Origin: Bacillota bacterium
Lineage (GTDB): Bacteria; Bacillota; Sulfobacillia; JAJZYS01; JAJYTV01
Assembly: GCA_021810725.1 (NCBI GenBank)
Contig: JAJZIE010000075.1
Span: 1 to 9,732, forward strand
Direction: 5' to 3'
DNA length: 9,732 bases
Shown: piece by piece, positions 1 to 6,133 of the stretch
How the letters are laid out: each line of letters opens with the position of its first letter
Numbering within the stretch: the first letter of the stretch is position 1
Position numbers and translations under genes: made by a program
Notes under the pieces: model-generated
The model's database searches: none
What the model saw: only the letters and a program-made list of their open reading frames with translations
What the model was told of the DNA's origin: nothing

Positions 1-523
1 CGAGGTCCGCACCCTCTCGGACCGCACGAAGTCCGCCGTCGCCGAGATCGACGGCCTGGTCGCGGACATCATCCGCTCGGCGCAGGAGACCCGCGACGCG
101 GCGGAGGAGAGCGCCACCCATGTCCAGCGCCTGGTCGCGACCGGCAGCGCGGTGCAGGGAGCCTTCACCCGCATGGAAGGCGCGATCAACGCGGCGAGCG
201 ACCAGCTCCGCCCTGTCCTGTCCCTGGCGCATGGCGTCGACGAGTTGAGCGCCTCGATCGCCCGGACGATGGCGGACATCTCGGCGATCACGGAGGAGAC
301 GAGCGCGGCGGCGGAGGAGATGTCGGCCTCGGCCGGATCGGTGGACGGCATCATCTCGGAAGTGGCGGCGGGATCCGAGGAGACGGCCCAGCGGGCGCAG
401 CAGATCCTCACGTCGCAGGACGCCCTCGGCGACGCGATCGCGAAGGTCCACGACACCGCGAGGTCGCTGAGCATGGCCGGACAGGCCATGCAGCAGGCCC
501 TCGCGAGGTTCAAGATGGCCTAA
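1..523 (+). CDS. Methyl-accepting chemotaxis protein, C-terminal part (5' end outside window)
   Basis: The reading frame is open from base 2 to the TAA at 521-523, giving about 173 residues of a longer protein. The first residues (EVRTLSDRTKSAVAEI) match the segment just after the hairpin tip of the MCP cytoplasmic signalling domain, where family members read DEVRxLAxRS. The rest is a long Ala/Glu/Ser-rich amphipathic helix with the typical methylation-region look (EETSAAAEEMSASAG near the C-terminus), consistent with the descending arm of the four-helix bundle. Such proteins signal to CheA/CheW in chemoreceptor arrays and are tuned by CheR/CheB methylation. The ligand-binding and membrane parts lie outside the window, so the stimulus is unknown. 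No CheW-binding pentapeptide tail is seen. No che gene follows; a strong hairpin begins 16 bases after the stop. Confidence 0.88.
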   Translation, partial: EVRTLSDRTKSAVAEIDGLVADIIRSAQETRDAAEESATHVQRLVATGSAVQGAFTRMEGAINAASDQLRPVLSLAHGVDELSASIARTMADISAITEETSAAAEEMSASAGSVDGIISEVAAGSEETAQRAQQILTSQDALGDAIAKVHDTARSLSMAGQAMQQALARFKMA

Positions 524-528
524 GGCCA

Positions 529-584
529 AAGCGAGACTGGCGGCGGCGCTCAGCGCCGCCGCCTTGCTGTCGGCAAGCGAGACT
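529..584. repeat. 10-bp direct repeat flanking the hairpin
   Basis: The decamer AAGCGAGACT occurs at 529-538 and again at 575-584, bracketing the terminator-like hairpin with a 46-bp period. The second copy overlaps the stop codon of the minus-strand fragment. It could be a footprint of a small insertion or duplication, or chance. Confidence 0.5.
539..563. terminator. GC-rich hairpin after the chemoreceptor gene
   Basis: There is a perfect 11-bp stem (GGCGGCGGCGC at 539-549 with GCGCCGCCGCC at 553-563) and a 3-base TCA loop, starting 16 bases after the MCP stop. Only a weak TTG follows, so it is not a classic intrinsic terminator with a U tract. It may still stop transcription in GC-rich genomes or protect the 3' end, and could act for both the MCP gene and the minus-strand fragment ending at 584. 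A second 5-bp hairpin (CTTGC/GCAAG, 563-577) abuts it. Confidence 0.6.
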
Positions 585-847
585 CAGCCCATCACGAGAC
601 GCGCCATGACCAGGATGATCGCCACCTGCAGGATACCTGGCAGGCCCGCGAGCCGCATGTTCTGGCGGTTGAGGCCGTCGATGCGCCCGGTGCCCGGCGC
701 CGTTTCCCGGAGCTCGCGCGAGATGCGCAGGTTGTTCGGCAGGATGACGCCGAGCCCCTGGACGGCGAGCACGCCGGTGAGCACGAGGGCGGCGATGACC
801 CAGTCCCGGTCCGGACCAGAGAGCAGGTCGGCGCTGTGGCGCCGGCC
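584..847 (-). pseudogene. Small membrane protein fragment lacking a convincing 5' end
   Basis: On the minus strand the frame is open from 847 to the TGA at 584-586 (about 87 codons). The translation looks like real protein: a first hydrophobic helix (DWVIAALVLTGVLAVQGLGV), a polar linker (PNNLRISRELRET...RIDGLNRQNMRL) and a second hydrophobic helix (GILQVAIILVMARLVMG). The linker has the charged, well-structured composition seen in small bacterial multi-helix membrane proteins. I do not recognise the family by name. There is no ATG in frame; a TGA lies just upstream at 848-850, and the first GTG is at 784, already inside the first helix. An ATG with a purine-rich upstream stretch exists at 856-858 in another frame (starting MSIEAGATAP), so a frameshift near 840 is possible. 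I therefore favour a truncated or frameshifted gene. A short real gene using GTG at 784 cannot be excluded. Confidence 0.4.
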
Positions 848-893
848 TCAATCGACATAACGAAACGCTCCCCCCGGAGGTGCCCTGCGCACG

Positions 894-913
894 CTGGCGG
901 GATATCCTGCCAG
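894..913. promoter_or_regulatory. 20-bp near-perfect palindrome, operator-like
   Basis: The half-sites CTGGCgGGAT and ATCCtGCCAG form a 20-bp inverted repeat centred on GATATC with nine of ten pairs matching (the only mismatch is 899/908). It sits 77 bp upstream of the DUF2512 start and upstream of the minus-strand fragment, a fitting place for a dimeric repressor or activator site. No regulator gene is adjacent, so the binding protein is unknown. Confidence 0.4.
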
Positions 914-989
914 ACAAGCTTCCTGGTGCGATACCGTGCCGCCGGGCGTGGCAAGCTAGCCGCAGCCGTCACGAGAGGAGGGTTCACAG

Positions 990-1373
990 GTGAAGCAGAC
1001 GATGCTGCTGCTGGTGAAGTTCCTGGCCGTCTGGCTGGTGCTCGCCGTGATGTTCGGCATCTTCGGGCTCGTCTTCCAGCCGGTCTGGCTCTACGCCGCG
1101 ATCGTCACGGTCGTCGCCTATCTGATCGGGGATCTCGTCATCCTGCGCATGTACGGCAACTTCGTCGCAGCGGTCGCGGACGTCTTCCTGTCCGCCTTGA
1201 CGCTCTGGGGCGTCATGGCGCTCTTCAATCCGGCCCGCGCGCAGGTTCCCACCATCGCGCTCGGACAGGCGCTCGCGATCGGCTTCGTGATCGGTGTCAT
1301 CGAGCTCTTCTACCACATGTTCGTCGAGTCCCAACTGCATTTCCACCACCATCGCGACGAGCCGGCGCACTGA
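990..1373 (+). CDS. DUF2512 (YndM-type) four-helix membrane protein
   Basis: This encodes 127 residues with four predicted membrane helices at about 7-27, 31-52, 57-79 and 91-113. The central signature VVAYLIGDLVILRMYGNFVAAVADV matches my memory of the DUF2512/YndM family, which reads AYxxGDLxILPxxGNxxAxxxD. Length and helix count also fit that family. Its molecular role is not established. The GTG start is chosen because GAGAGGAGGG (973-982) lies at good spacing upstream; the internal ATG at codon 5 would be too far from it. The C-terminus is short and His-rich (HFHHHRDEPAH), which could bind a metal. The gene stands alone, with 95 bp before the dioxygenase gene and a palindrome upstream at 894-913. 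DUF2512 is best known from spore-forming Bacillota, so its presence is a taxonomic hint. Confidence 0.75.
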   Translation: MKQTMLLLVKFLAVWLVLAVMFGIFGLVFQPVWLYAAIVTVVAYLIGDLVILRMYGNFVAAVADVFLSALTLWGVMALFNPARAQVPTIALGQALAIGFVIGVIELFYHMFVESQLHFHHHRDEPAH

Positions 1374-1405
1374 GCTTCGGCCCGAACTGCAGCAGCGGAC
1401 GCCTC

Positions 1406-1444
1406 TTGAGGAAAGATCAGTGCCGCGCTATGGTTTGCATAGCG
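1406..1444 (+). promoter_or_regulatory. Putative promoter with overlapping inverted repeat, upstream of the dioxygenase gene
   Basis: A TTGAGG (1406-1411) and a TATGGT (1429-1434) are separated by exactly 17 bases, resembling a sigma-70-type -35/-10 pair. The -10 lies within a perfect 7-bp inverted repeat, CGCTATG (1426-1432) and CATAGCG (1438-1444), with a 5-base GTTTG spacer. Transcription would begin near 1441, leaving a leader of about 28 bases before the ATG at 1469. A palindrome covering the -10 suits repression. In other bacteria MhqO-type genes are controlled by MarR-family quinone sensors such as MhqR; applying that here is inference. Confidence 0.45.
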
Positions 1445-1468
1445 ATGGATCCACGGGGAGGCGCCCAG

Positions 1469-2440
1469 ATGGCTCACGAGATCCGGGGCATCCATCACGT
1501 TTCGGCCTTGACGGCCGACGCCGGAAGCAACATGGCCTTCTATACGCGCAGCCTCGGCATGCGTCTCGTCAAGCGTACCGTCAACCAGGACGACCCGTCC
1601 TGCTACCATCTCTTCTACGCGGACCGCAAGGGAAGTCCCGGCACCGACCTGACCTTCTTCGAGATCCCCCGGCTCGCCCGGGAGCAGCCGGGCACCGGCA
1701 GCATCTCCGCCCTCGGGCTACGCGTGGCGGACGAAGCGTCCCTCGGCTTCTGGTTCGAGCGCCTGCGCGCGCTCGGCGTCGCCGTGACGGAGCCACGCAC
1801 ACTCGGCTCCTGGCCGGTGCTGCCCTTCACGGACTTCGAGGGGCAGCGCCTGATGCTCGTCGCCGATGGCGGTGATCCGGGCGGTGTGCCGTGGCCGGGT
1901 GGCGGCGTGCCCGTCGAGCACGGCATCCGGGGCCTCGGACCGGTTTGCCTGACCGTGCGGCATCTTGGCCACAGCGCGCGGGTCCTCAGAGACGTCCTCG
2001 GCTTTCGCCAGGTCGGCGCGTATCCTTCGGAGCTGTCCGGCCAGCCGGATGTCGCCGTGTTCGCCGTCGCCGATGGCGGCTGCGGGGCCGAGATCCACGT
2101 CGCCGAGCGCGGTGACCTGCCGCCCGAGCGGCTCGGGCGCGGCGGGGTGCACCACGTCGCGCTCCGCGTCGCCGACGACGAAGCGCAGCGCCTCTGGCTC
2201 GAGCGCCTCGAGGCGGCGCACCTCAGGACGTCGGGCATCGTCGATCGCCACTACTTCCGCTCGATCTACTTCCGCGACCCGAGCGGCATCCTGTTCGAGC
2301 TCGCGACGGACGGGCCGGGCTTCGCCGTCGACGAGCCCGAGGAGCGGCTTGGCGAGCGGCTTGCTCTGCCCCCGTTTCTCGAGGGGCGCCGCGCCGAGAT
2401 CGAGGCGCATCTCCATGCGATCGAGATGCCCGTCTCCTGA
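1469..2440 (+). CDS. MhqO/PcpA-like ring-cleaving dioxygenase (VOC superfamily)
   Basis: This encodes 323 residues, the usual length for this family. Two vicinal-oxygen-chelate halves are visible: residues 5-135 start with GIHHVSALTADAGSNMAFYTRSLG, and 152-285 start with LGPVCLTVRHLG. Family members such as PcpA and MhqO are Fe(II) enzymes that open the ring of hydroquinones, with two histidines and a glutamate as ligands. Matching residues are present here: paired His9/10, paired His228/229 (GGVHHVAL) and Glu277 in RDPSGILFEL. The core signature LGMRLVKRTVNQDDP...YHLFYAD is strongly typical. The enzyme should be cytoplasmic. The ATG is chosen because the homology begins there and GGGGAGG (1455-1461) sits 7 bases upstream; the frame is open further upstream but shows no homology. 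A monocistronic unit under the promoter at 1406-1434 is likely. Whether the substrate is hydroquinone, a chlorinated derivative or another compound cannot be told. Confidence 0.85.
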   Translation: MAHEIRGIHHVSALTADAGSNMAFYTRSLGMRLVKRTVNQDDPSCYHLFYADRKGSPGTDLTFFEIPRLAREQPGTGSISALGLRVADEASLGFWFERLRALGVAVTEPRTLGSWPVLPFTDFEGQRLMLVADGGDPGGVPWPGGGVPVEHGIRGLGPVCLTVRHLGHSARVLRDVLGFRQVGAYPSELSGQPDVAVFAVADGGCGAEIHVAERGDLPPERLGRGGVHHVALRVADDEAQRLWLERLEAAHLRTSGIVDRHYFRSIYFRDPSGILFELATDGPGFAVDEPEERLGERLALPPFLEGRRAEIEAHLHAIEMPVS

Positions 2441-2486
2441 AGGTGGGTGCGCGCCCTGAGGACATCATCGCCGAACGCATCCGGTT

Positions 2487-2504
2487 GTCCAAAATAATTT
2501 AGAC
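2487..2504. promoter_or_regulatory. AT-rich imperfect palindrome upstream of the kinase gene
   Basis: GTCCAAAATAATTTAGAC is an 18-bp imperfect inverted repeat (7 of 9 pairs) and the most AT-rich stretch in the window, 107 bp before the kinase start. Its position in the 170-bp gap between the dioxygenase and kinase genes suggests a promoter or operator, but I cannot place convincing -35/-10 boxes. Confidence 0.3.
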
Positions 2505-2562
2505 GACGACAACGGTTCGACATGGCTCGACGGGACGCGAGAGTAGCCTGGGGACAGACTCC

Positions 2563-2584
2563 GCCGTCGCCGAGATCCGACGGC
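2563..2584 (+). other. Leader hairpin before the kinase gene
   Basis: GCCGTCG (2563-2569) can pair with CGACGGC (2578-2584) around an 8-base loop, 26 bases upstream of the GTG start and upstream of the GAGAGG ribosome site at 2597-2602. Eighteen bases overlapping this hairpin (2560-2577) are identical to 32-49 in the chemoreceptor gene, which complicates a purely regulatory reading. Confidence 0.3.
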
Positions 2585-2610
2585 ATCCTACCGCATGAGA
2601 GGCCTTTCGC

Positions 2611-5586
2611 GTGGACTTCACCCTCCTCATGTTCCTCTGGGGCTTCGCCATGTCCTGGCTTGGCGTCTGGGCGGCGTTCGACGTCCGACGCACAGGCAGC
2701 GACCCTGTCCATACGTCGGAAGGTCTGATCCTGCCCGCGGCGGTGGCGCTCGCGGCGGGCCTCTGGGCCAGCCACGTCGTCTTCACCCTGGCCGCGGGCG
2801 ACCCGCTCAACGAGGGCGTCGGCCTGGAGTCACTGCTGGTCGAAGCCATCGTCGGCGTCCTGGCGACCTGGTTCACCCTGGCCGCGCTGCGCCGCGAGGG
2901 CGTCTGGACGACGCCGCTCGCGGCGCTCGCCATCGGCGCGGCCATCGCGGTGCCGCGCTCCGTCGGGGACATGGACGCGAGTTCCGTGGTCATCCGGTTC
3001 GTCGTCGAGACGTTCCTCTCCGGCTTCATCATCTGGTTCGGCCTGCAGGCGGCGGCGCGCATCGCCGATGCCGACCCGAACCCGGGCAACGGGCGCCGGG
3101 CCCTGGCGGCGGTGACGCTGGGGACGGCGCTCGGCCTTGCCGAGCTGACGCGGGTGTTCGGCCTGCCAGGCGATCGCGCGCTCGGCTTCAGTCCGATCAG
3201 CCTTTTGCCCAACGTGCGCGAGGACATGCTGGTCGCGGCGCTGCTGGTGGCCGCGCTGCTCTTCGTGGTCGACTTCGAGGTCTGGGACCATCAGCGCCGG
3301 CACTGGCAGAGCTTCAGGATTCTTGTCGAGGATTCGCTCGATCTCGTCATGGTGCTGCGTCCGCAGGGTTTCATCGGCTACACGAGCCCGTCCGCCGAGA
3401 AGCTCCTGGGCTATCCCTCGAAGCAGCTCTGGCAGACGCCGATCACGGACTACGTCCACCCCGAGGACAGGGCGACGTTCGCGTCCGTCACCGATGGCGA
3501 CGGCGGCGGTCGTCGCGTCGCCGTGCGCTTGCGCCACGCCGGGCAGCACTGGCGGGCTTTCGAGGGCACGGCCGCGGGGCGGGGACGCGGGGAACTTGTT
3601 CTGCACCTCGTCGACGTCACGGAACGCCTCGCCGCGGAGCGGACCAAGCGCGAGCTGGCGCGCCGCGACGAGGTCATCCTCCGCTCGCTTGGCGAGGGCA
3701 TTCTCGGCCTGGACGCGCAAGGGCGGGTCGTGTTCGCGAACGACGCGGGTCTCGCCATGCTCGGCATGGCGCAGGCGGAGGTCGTGGGCGACCTCTTGTC
3801 CTCCGTATTGCGGCGCGCCGCCCGGGAGGAGAGCTTCAGCCTCAGGGTGACCGCGGCCGTGCGCGCGTCGCTGCAGGGCGGCGAGACGCAACGCGGACGC
3901 GACGCGACGCTCGTGCGCCAGGACGGCGGCGAGCTGACGCTCGATTTCACCGTGGCGCCGATGCAGGTCGAGGAGGGCGCCGCGGGCGCCGTCGCGCTGT
4001 TCGTCGACGTCACGCAGCGCATCGTCGAGGAAGAGGGCAGGCGGCGCCAGGAGCAGAGATTCCTCGGCGCCCTCGACCTCCTGAGCGACGCCGTGGTCGT
4101 GGAGGACAGCGACGGCACCATCGTCTACGCGAACCGCACGGCGCGCGAGGTCTTGGGCCTCGAGCCGGGAGACCGCGAGGGCGAGGGCGACATGGTCTAC
4201 GGCAAGCTGCGCCTCTACACCTGGGACGGGGCTCCCATCGCGGTGGGCCAGGGCCTGATCGCCGAGGCGAGACGCCTGCATCAGGCCGTGGGTGGCGTGC
4301 AGCGCCTGATCCGGACACCGCACGGCCGCGTCATCTACTGCCTCGTCGAAGCCGTGCCGTGGCTCGAGAGCGACCCGCCCGGGATGCTTCTGGCGCTCCG
4401 CGATGTCAGCGACATCCGGCGCGCGCAGGAGGAGATCCTCAAGGTGCGGCGGATCGAGGCGCTCGGCGTCTTTGCGGGCGGTATCGCCCACGACTTCAAC
4501 AACATCCTCACCGTTGTGCTGGGCAACCTCTCCCTGGCGCGGTCGGAGATGGCCACGGGCGCCGAGAGCGACGGCCTGCTCGAAGGCGCCGAGCGCGCCT
4601 GCCAGCAGGCGGCGGGCCTGACGCGCCAGCTCCTGACGTTCTCGCGCGGCGGTGCGCCGGTGACCCGCAGCGTGGCGCTCGCCGAGCTCCTCGAGGAAGC
4701 CTCGGCCAACGTCCTGCACGGTTCGCGGGTGCGCATGGAGTTCGCACTGCCGGACGACCTCTGGTCCATCGAGGCGGACGCCGGGCAGATCTACCAGGTC
4801 ATCAGCAATATCGTCCTGAACGCCGCGCAGGCCATGCCAGGCGGCGGAACGATCGAGGTGCGGGCCGAGAACGTCCACCTCGCCGAGGACCAGATGCCAC
4901 CCCTGCAGGGCGGCGCCTACGTGCGCCTTTCCGTCTCCGACCACGGCACCGGCATCGCGGCGGCCGACCTCGAGCACATCTTCGAACCGTACTTCACCAC
5001 GAAGCCCGAGGGGCACGGCCTCGGTCTCGCCACCTGCTGGTCCATCGTGCGACGACACGGCGGCCACATCCATGCGCAGTCCAGGGTGGGGGAGGGGACC
5101 CTCTTCCACGTCTACCTGCCGAGCGCGCAGCGAACGCCCGACGTTGCGAGGACGTGCGTCCCGGGCCCGGGTCGCGCCTGTCGGGTTCTGCTGCTGGACG
5201 ACGAGCGGGAGATCCTGAGCGTCTCGGGCGAGATGCTGAGGCGGCTGGGACATTCGGTCACGCTGGCGCGCGACGGCGCGGAGGCGGTGGCCGCCTGCCG
5301 CGAGGCGATCGCCGCCGACAGGCCGTTCGACGTGGCCATCCTGGACCTGACCATTCCCGGCGGCATGGGCGGGCGCGAGGCGGGCGCCAGGATGCGCGAG
5401 ATCGACCGGCGGGTCCGCCTGATCGCCTCGAGCGGCTACTCGAACGACGCCGTCATGGGCGACTTCCGCGCCTTCGGCTTCCAGGGCGTCCTGCCCAAGC
5501 CCTACCGCAAGGACGAACTGCAGAGGGCGGTCGAACACGCCTTGCTCGAGAACGAGCGGGAGCGCGCGCAGGAGGCCGGCAACTGA
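2611..5586 (+). CDS. Membrane-bound hybrid sensor histidine kinase (7 TM, 3 PAS, HisKA, HATPase, receiver)
   Basis: This encodes 991 residues. The first 222 contain about seven hydrophobic helices (near 5-22, 38-61, 74-93, 101-115, 129-147, 164-180 and 205-222). PAS-type sensor domains follow at about 234-339, 352-470 and 484-603; the first two end in VDVT and the third in RDVS, with connecting coils after the first two. The dimerisation/phosphoacceptor domain has His627 in the H-box AGGIAHDFNNILT. The ATP-binding domain shows the N-box with Asn733/Asn737, G1 DHGTGI (from Asp777), F-box FEPYFTTK and G2 GHGLGLA. A C-terminal receiver (about 861-975) has Asp863/Asp864, phosphoacceptor Asp912, Ser941 and Lys963, so all catalytic residues are intact. 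It should autophosphorylate on His627 and pass phosphate to Asp912; no separate response regulator or phosphotransfer gene is nearby, so its output is unknown. GTG is chosen because GAGAGG (2597-2602) lies 8 bases upstream and the first membrane helix starts at once. The sensor layout resembles a degenerate MHYT domain. Confidence 0.92.
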   Translation: MDFTLLMFLWGFAMSWLGVWAAFDVRRTGSDPVHTSEGLILPAAVALAAGLWASHVVFTLAAGDPLNEGVGLESLLVEAIVGVLATWFTLAALRREGVWTTPLAALAIGAAIAVPRSVGDMDASSVVIRFVVETFLSGFIIWFGLQAAARIADADPNPGNGRRALAAVTLGTALGLAELTRVFGLPGDRALGFSPISLLPNVREDMLVAALLVAALLFVVDFEVWDHQRRHWQSFRILVEDSLDLVMVLRPQGFIGYTSPSAEKLLGYPSKQLWQTPITDYVHPEDRATFASVTDGDGGGRRVAVRLRHAGQHWRAFEGTAAGRGRGELVLHLVDVTERLAAERTKRELARRDEVILRSLGEGILGLDAQGRVVFANDAGLAMLGMAQAEVVGDLLSSVLRRAAREESFSLRVTAAVRASLQGGETQRGRDATLVRQDGGELTLDFTVAPMQVEEGAAGAVALFVDVTQRIVEEEGRRRQEQRFLGALDLLSDAVVVEDSDGTIVYANRTAREVLGLEPGDREGEGDMVYGKLRLYTWDGAPIAVGQGLIAEARRLHQAVGGVQRLIRTPHGRVIYCLVEAVPWLESDPPGMLLALRDVSDIRRAQEEILKVRRIEALGVFAGGIAHDFNNILTVVLGNLSLARSEMATGAESDGLLEGAERACQQAAGLTRQLLTFSRGGAPVTRSVALAELLEEASANVLHGSRVRMEFALPDDLWSIEADAGQIYQVISNIVLNAAQAMPGGGTIEVRAENVHLAEDQMPPLQGGAYVRLSVSDHGTGIAAADLEHIFEPYFTTKPEGHGLGLATCWSIVRRHGGHIHAQSRVGEGTLFHVYLPSAQRTPDVARTCVPGPGRACRVLLLDDEREILSVSGEMLRRLGHSVTLARDGAEAVAACREAIAADRPFDVAILDLTIPGGMGGREAGARMREIDRRVRLIASSGYSNDAVMGDFRAFGFQGVLPKPYRKDELQRAVEHALLENERERAQEAGN

Positions 5587-5637
5587 ATAGCGGCGTCTCC
5601 CGCCTCCCGGGGAACTCTTGGTCGCTGTGTCACGGGC

Positions 5638-5686
5638 ACCCCTGTCGACATAAGAAGGAGGTGCAGGGGTAACCCTGACATCCTCC
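5638..5686 (+). promoter_or_regulatory. Leader with two mutually exclusive hairpins around a perfect SD
   Basis: CAGGGGT (5664-5670) can pair upstream with ACCCCTG (5638-5644), which leaves AAGGAGGT (5655-5662) in the loop. Alternatively CAGGG (5664-5668) can pair downstream with CCCTG (5673-5677) across a GTAA tetraloop (GNRA type), and then GGAGG (5657-5661) can pair with CCTCC (5682-5686), burying the SD. The two folds exclude each other. The element lies in the 117-bp gap before the Tyr-rich gene at 5704. A near copy of the CCTCCCGGGG block also occurs upstream at 5603-5612. That it works as a switch is inference from base pairing only. Confidence 0.4.
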
Positions 5687-5703
5687 CGGGGGAAGGTGGG
5701 AAG

Positions 5704-6114
5704 GTGGGTGTCACCACCGGCCCCATCTACGAGGTCGGGGCCCAGTACGTGGAGCAGCTCAACTATTCGAACCCGCTGGGCCGTCCGGTGCAGCCGGTCT
5801 GGTACGTCAACGAGCGCTACTTCGCCATCGACACTGACTATCAGGTGGTCTGGACCCATACCCCCGCCGTGTCCACCAAGGAGTACCTTTTCTACTACGG
5901 CACTCCCGCGGCCCCGGGACCCCAGGTGGCGGGCCAGTTCCCGGTGTACAACCGCATTCCCGGCAGCTACTACTACTTCATGACGGTGGAAGTGGTGCAG
6001 GTCTTCGTGCCCCAGGGGTACCAGCCGAACAGCCTGCGCTCCGAGACGGCGGTGCTCAAGACAGATTACCCCATCGTCGAGACCGGCACGTACTTCGTGC
6101 GTCCTGTGCTCTAG
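5704..6114 (+). CDS. Tyrosine-rich protein of unknown function, first of a tandem paralogous pair
   Basis: This encodes 136 residues, 16 of them tyrosine, with no signal peptide or membrane helix. I do not recognise a named family. Residues 14-131 align along their length with residues 83-202 of the next gene. Shared landmarks are EQLNYSNPL (17-25), V-x-x-WYxNxxYFA (32-41), EYLFYY (60-65), YNRIPG (82-87), VPQGYQPNSLRS (102-113) and a closing DYPI. The alternating aromatic pattern suggests a beta-rich fold. The GTG start is supported by GGAAGG (5691-5696), 7 bases upstream. The frame is open further upstream, and a much better SD (AAGGAGGT, 5655-5662) has no ATG, GTG or TTG at normal distance, so the true N-terminus is uncertain. 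The pair is probably co-transcribed, with a 19-base gap. Base composition looks less GC-rich than the neighbours, which may reflect the Tyr/Asn codons or transfer. Confidence 0.75.
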   Translation: MGVTTGPIYEVGAQYVEQLNYSNPLGRPVQPVWYVNERYFAIDTDYQVVWTHTPAVSTKEYLFYYGTPAAPGPQVAGQFPVYNRIPGSYYYFMTVEVVQVFVPQGYQPNSLRSETAVLKTDYPIVETGTYFVRPVL

Positions 6115-6117
6115 GGC

Positions 6118-6127
6118 AAAAGGAGGT
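6118..6127 (+). promoter_or_regulatory. Perfect Shine-Dalgarno deciding a TTG start
   Basis: AAAAGGAGGT is fully complementary to the usual 16S rRNA 3' end and lies 6 bases before TTG at 6134. It justifies the rare start codon, since no ATG or GTG lies in frame at suitable spacing, and it predicts strong translation of the second paralogue. Confidence 0.8.
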
Positions 6128-6133
6128 AAGAGC

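Noticed and set aside
1376..1386. TTCGG-C-CCGAA inverted repeat after the DUF2512 gene as a terminator
   Set aside because: A one-base spacer cannot form an RNA hairpin loop with five pairs, and no T tract follows.
836..1468. Upstream extension of the dioxygenase frame
   Set aside because: It overlaps the DUF2512 gene, has no homology and no good ribosome site; the protein family starts at the ATG at 1469.
2595..5672. Second plus-strand open frame of 1025 codons over the kinase
   Set aside because: Its product is Arg/Gly/Ala-rich with no domain. It is open only because stops are rare at this GC content; the kinase frame carries all conserved motifs.
5661..5672. Three-codon leader peptide GTG-CAG-GGG-TAA behind the SD
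   Set aside because: The GTG overlaps the SD itself, leaving no usable spacing for initiation.
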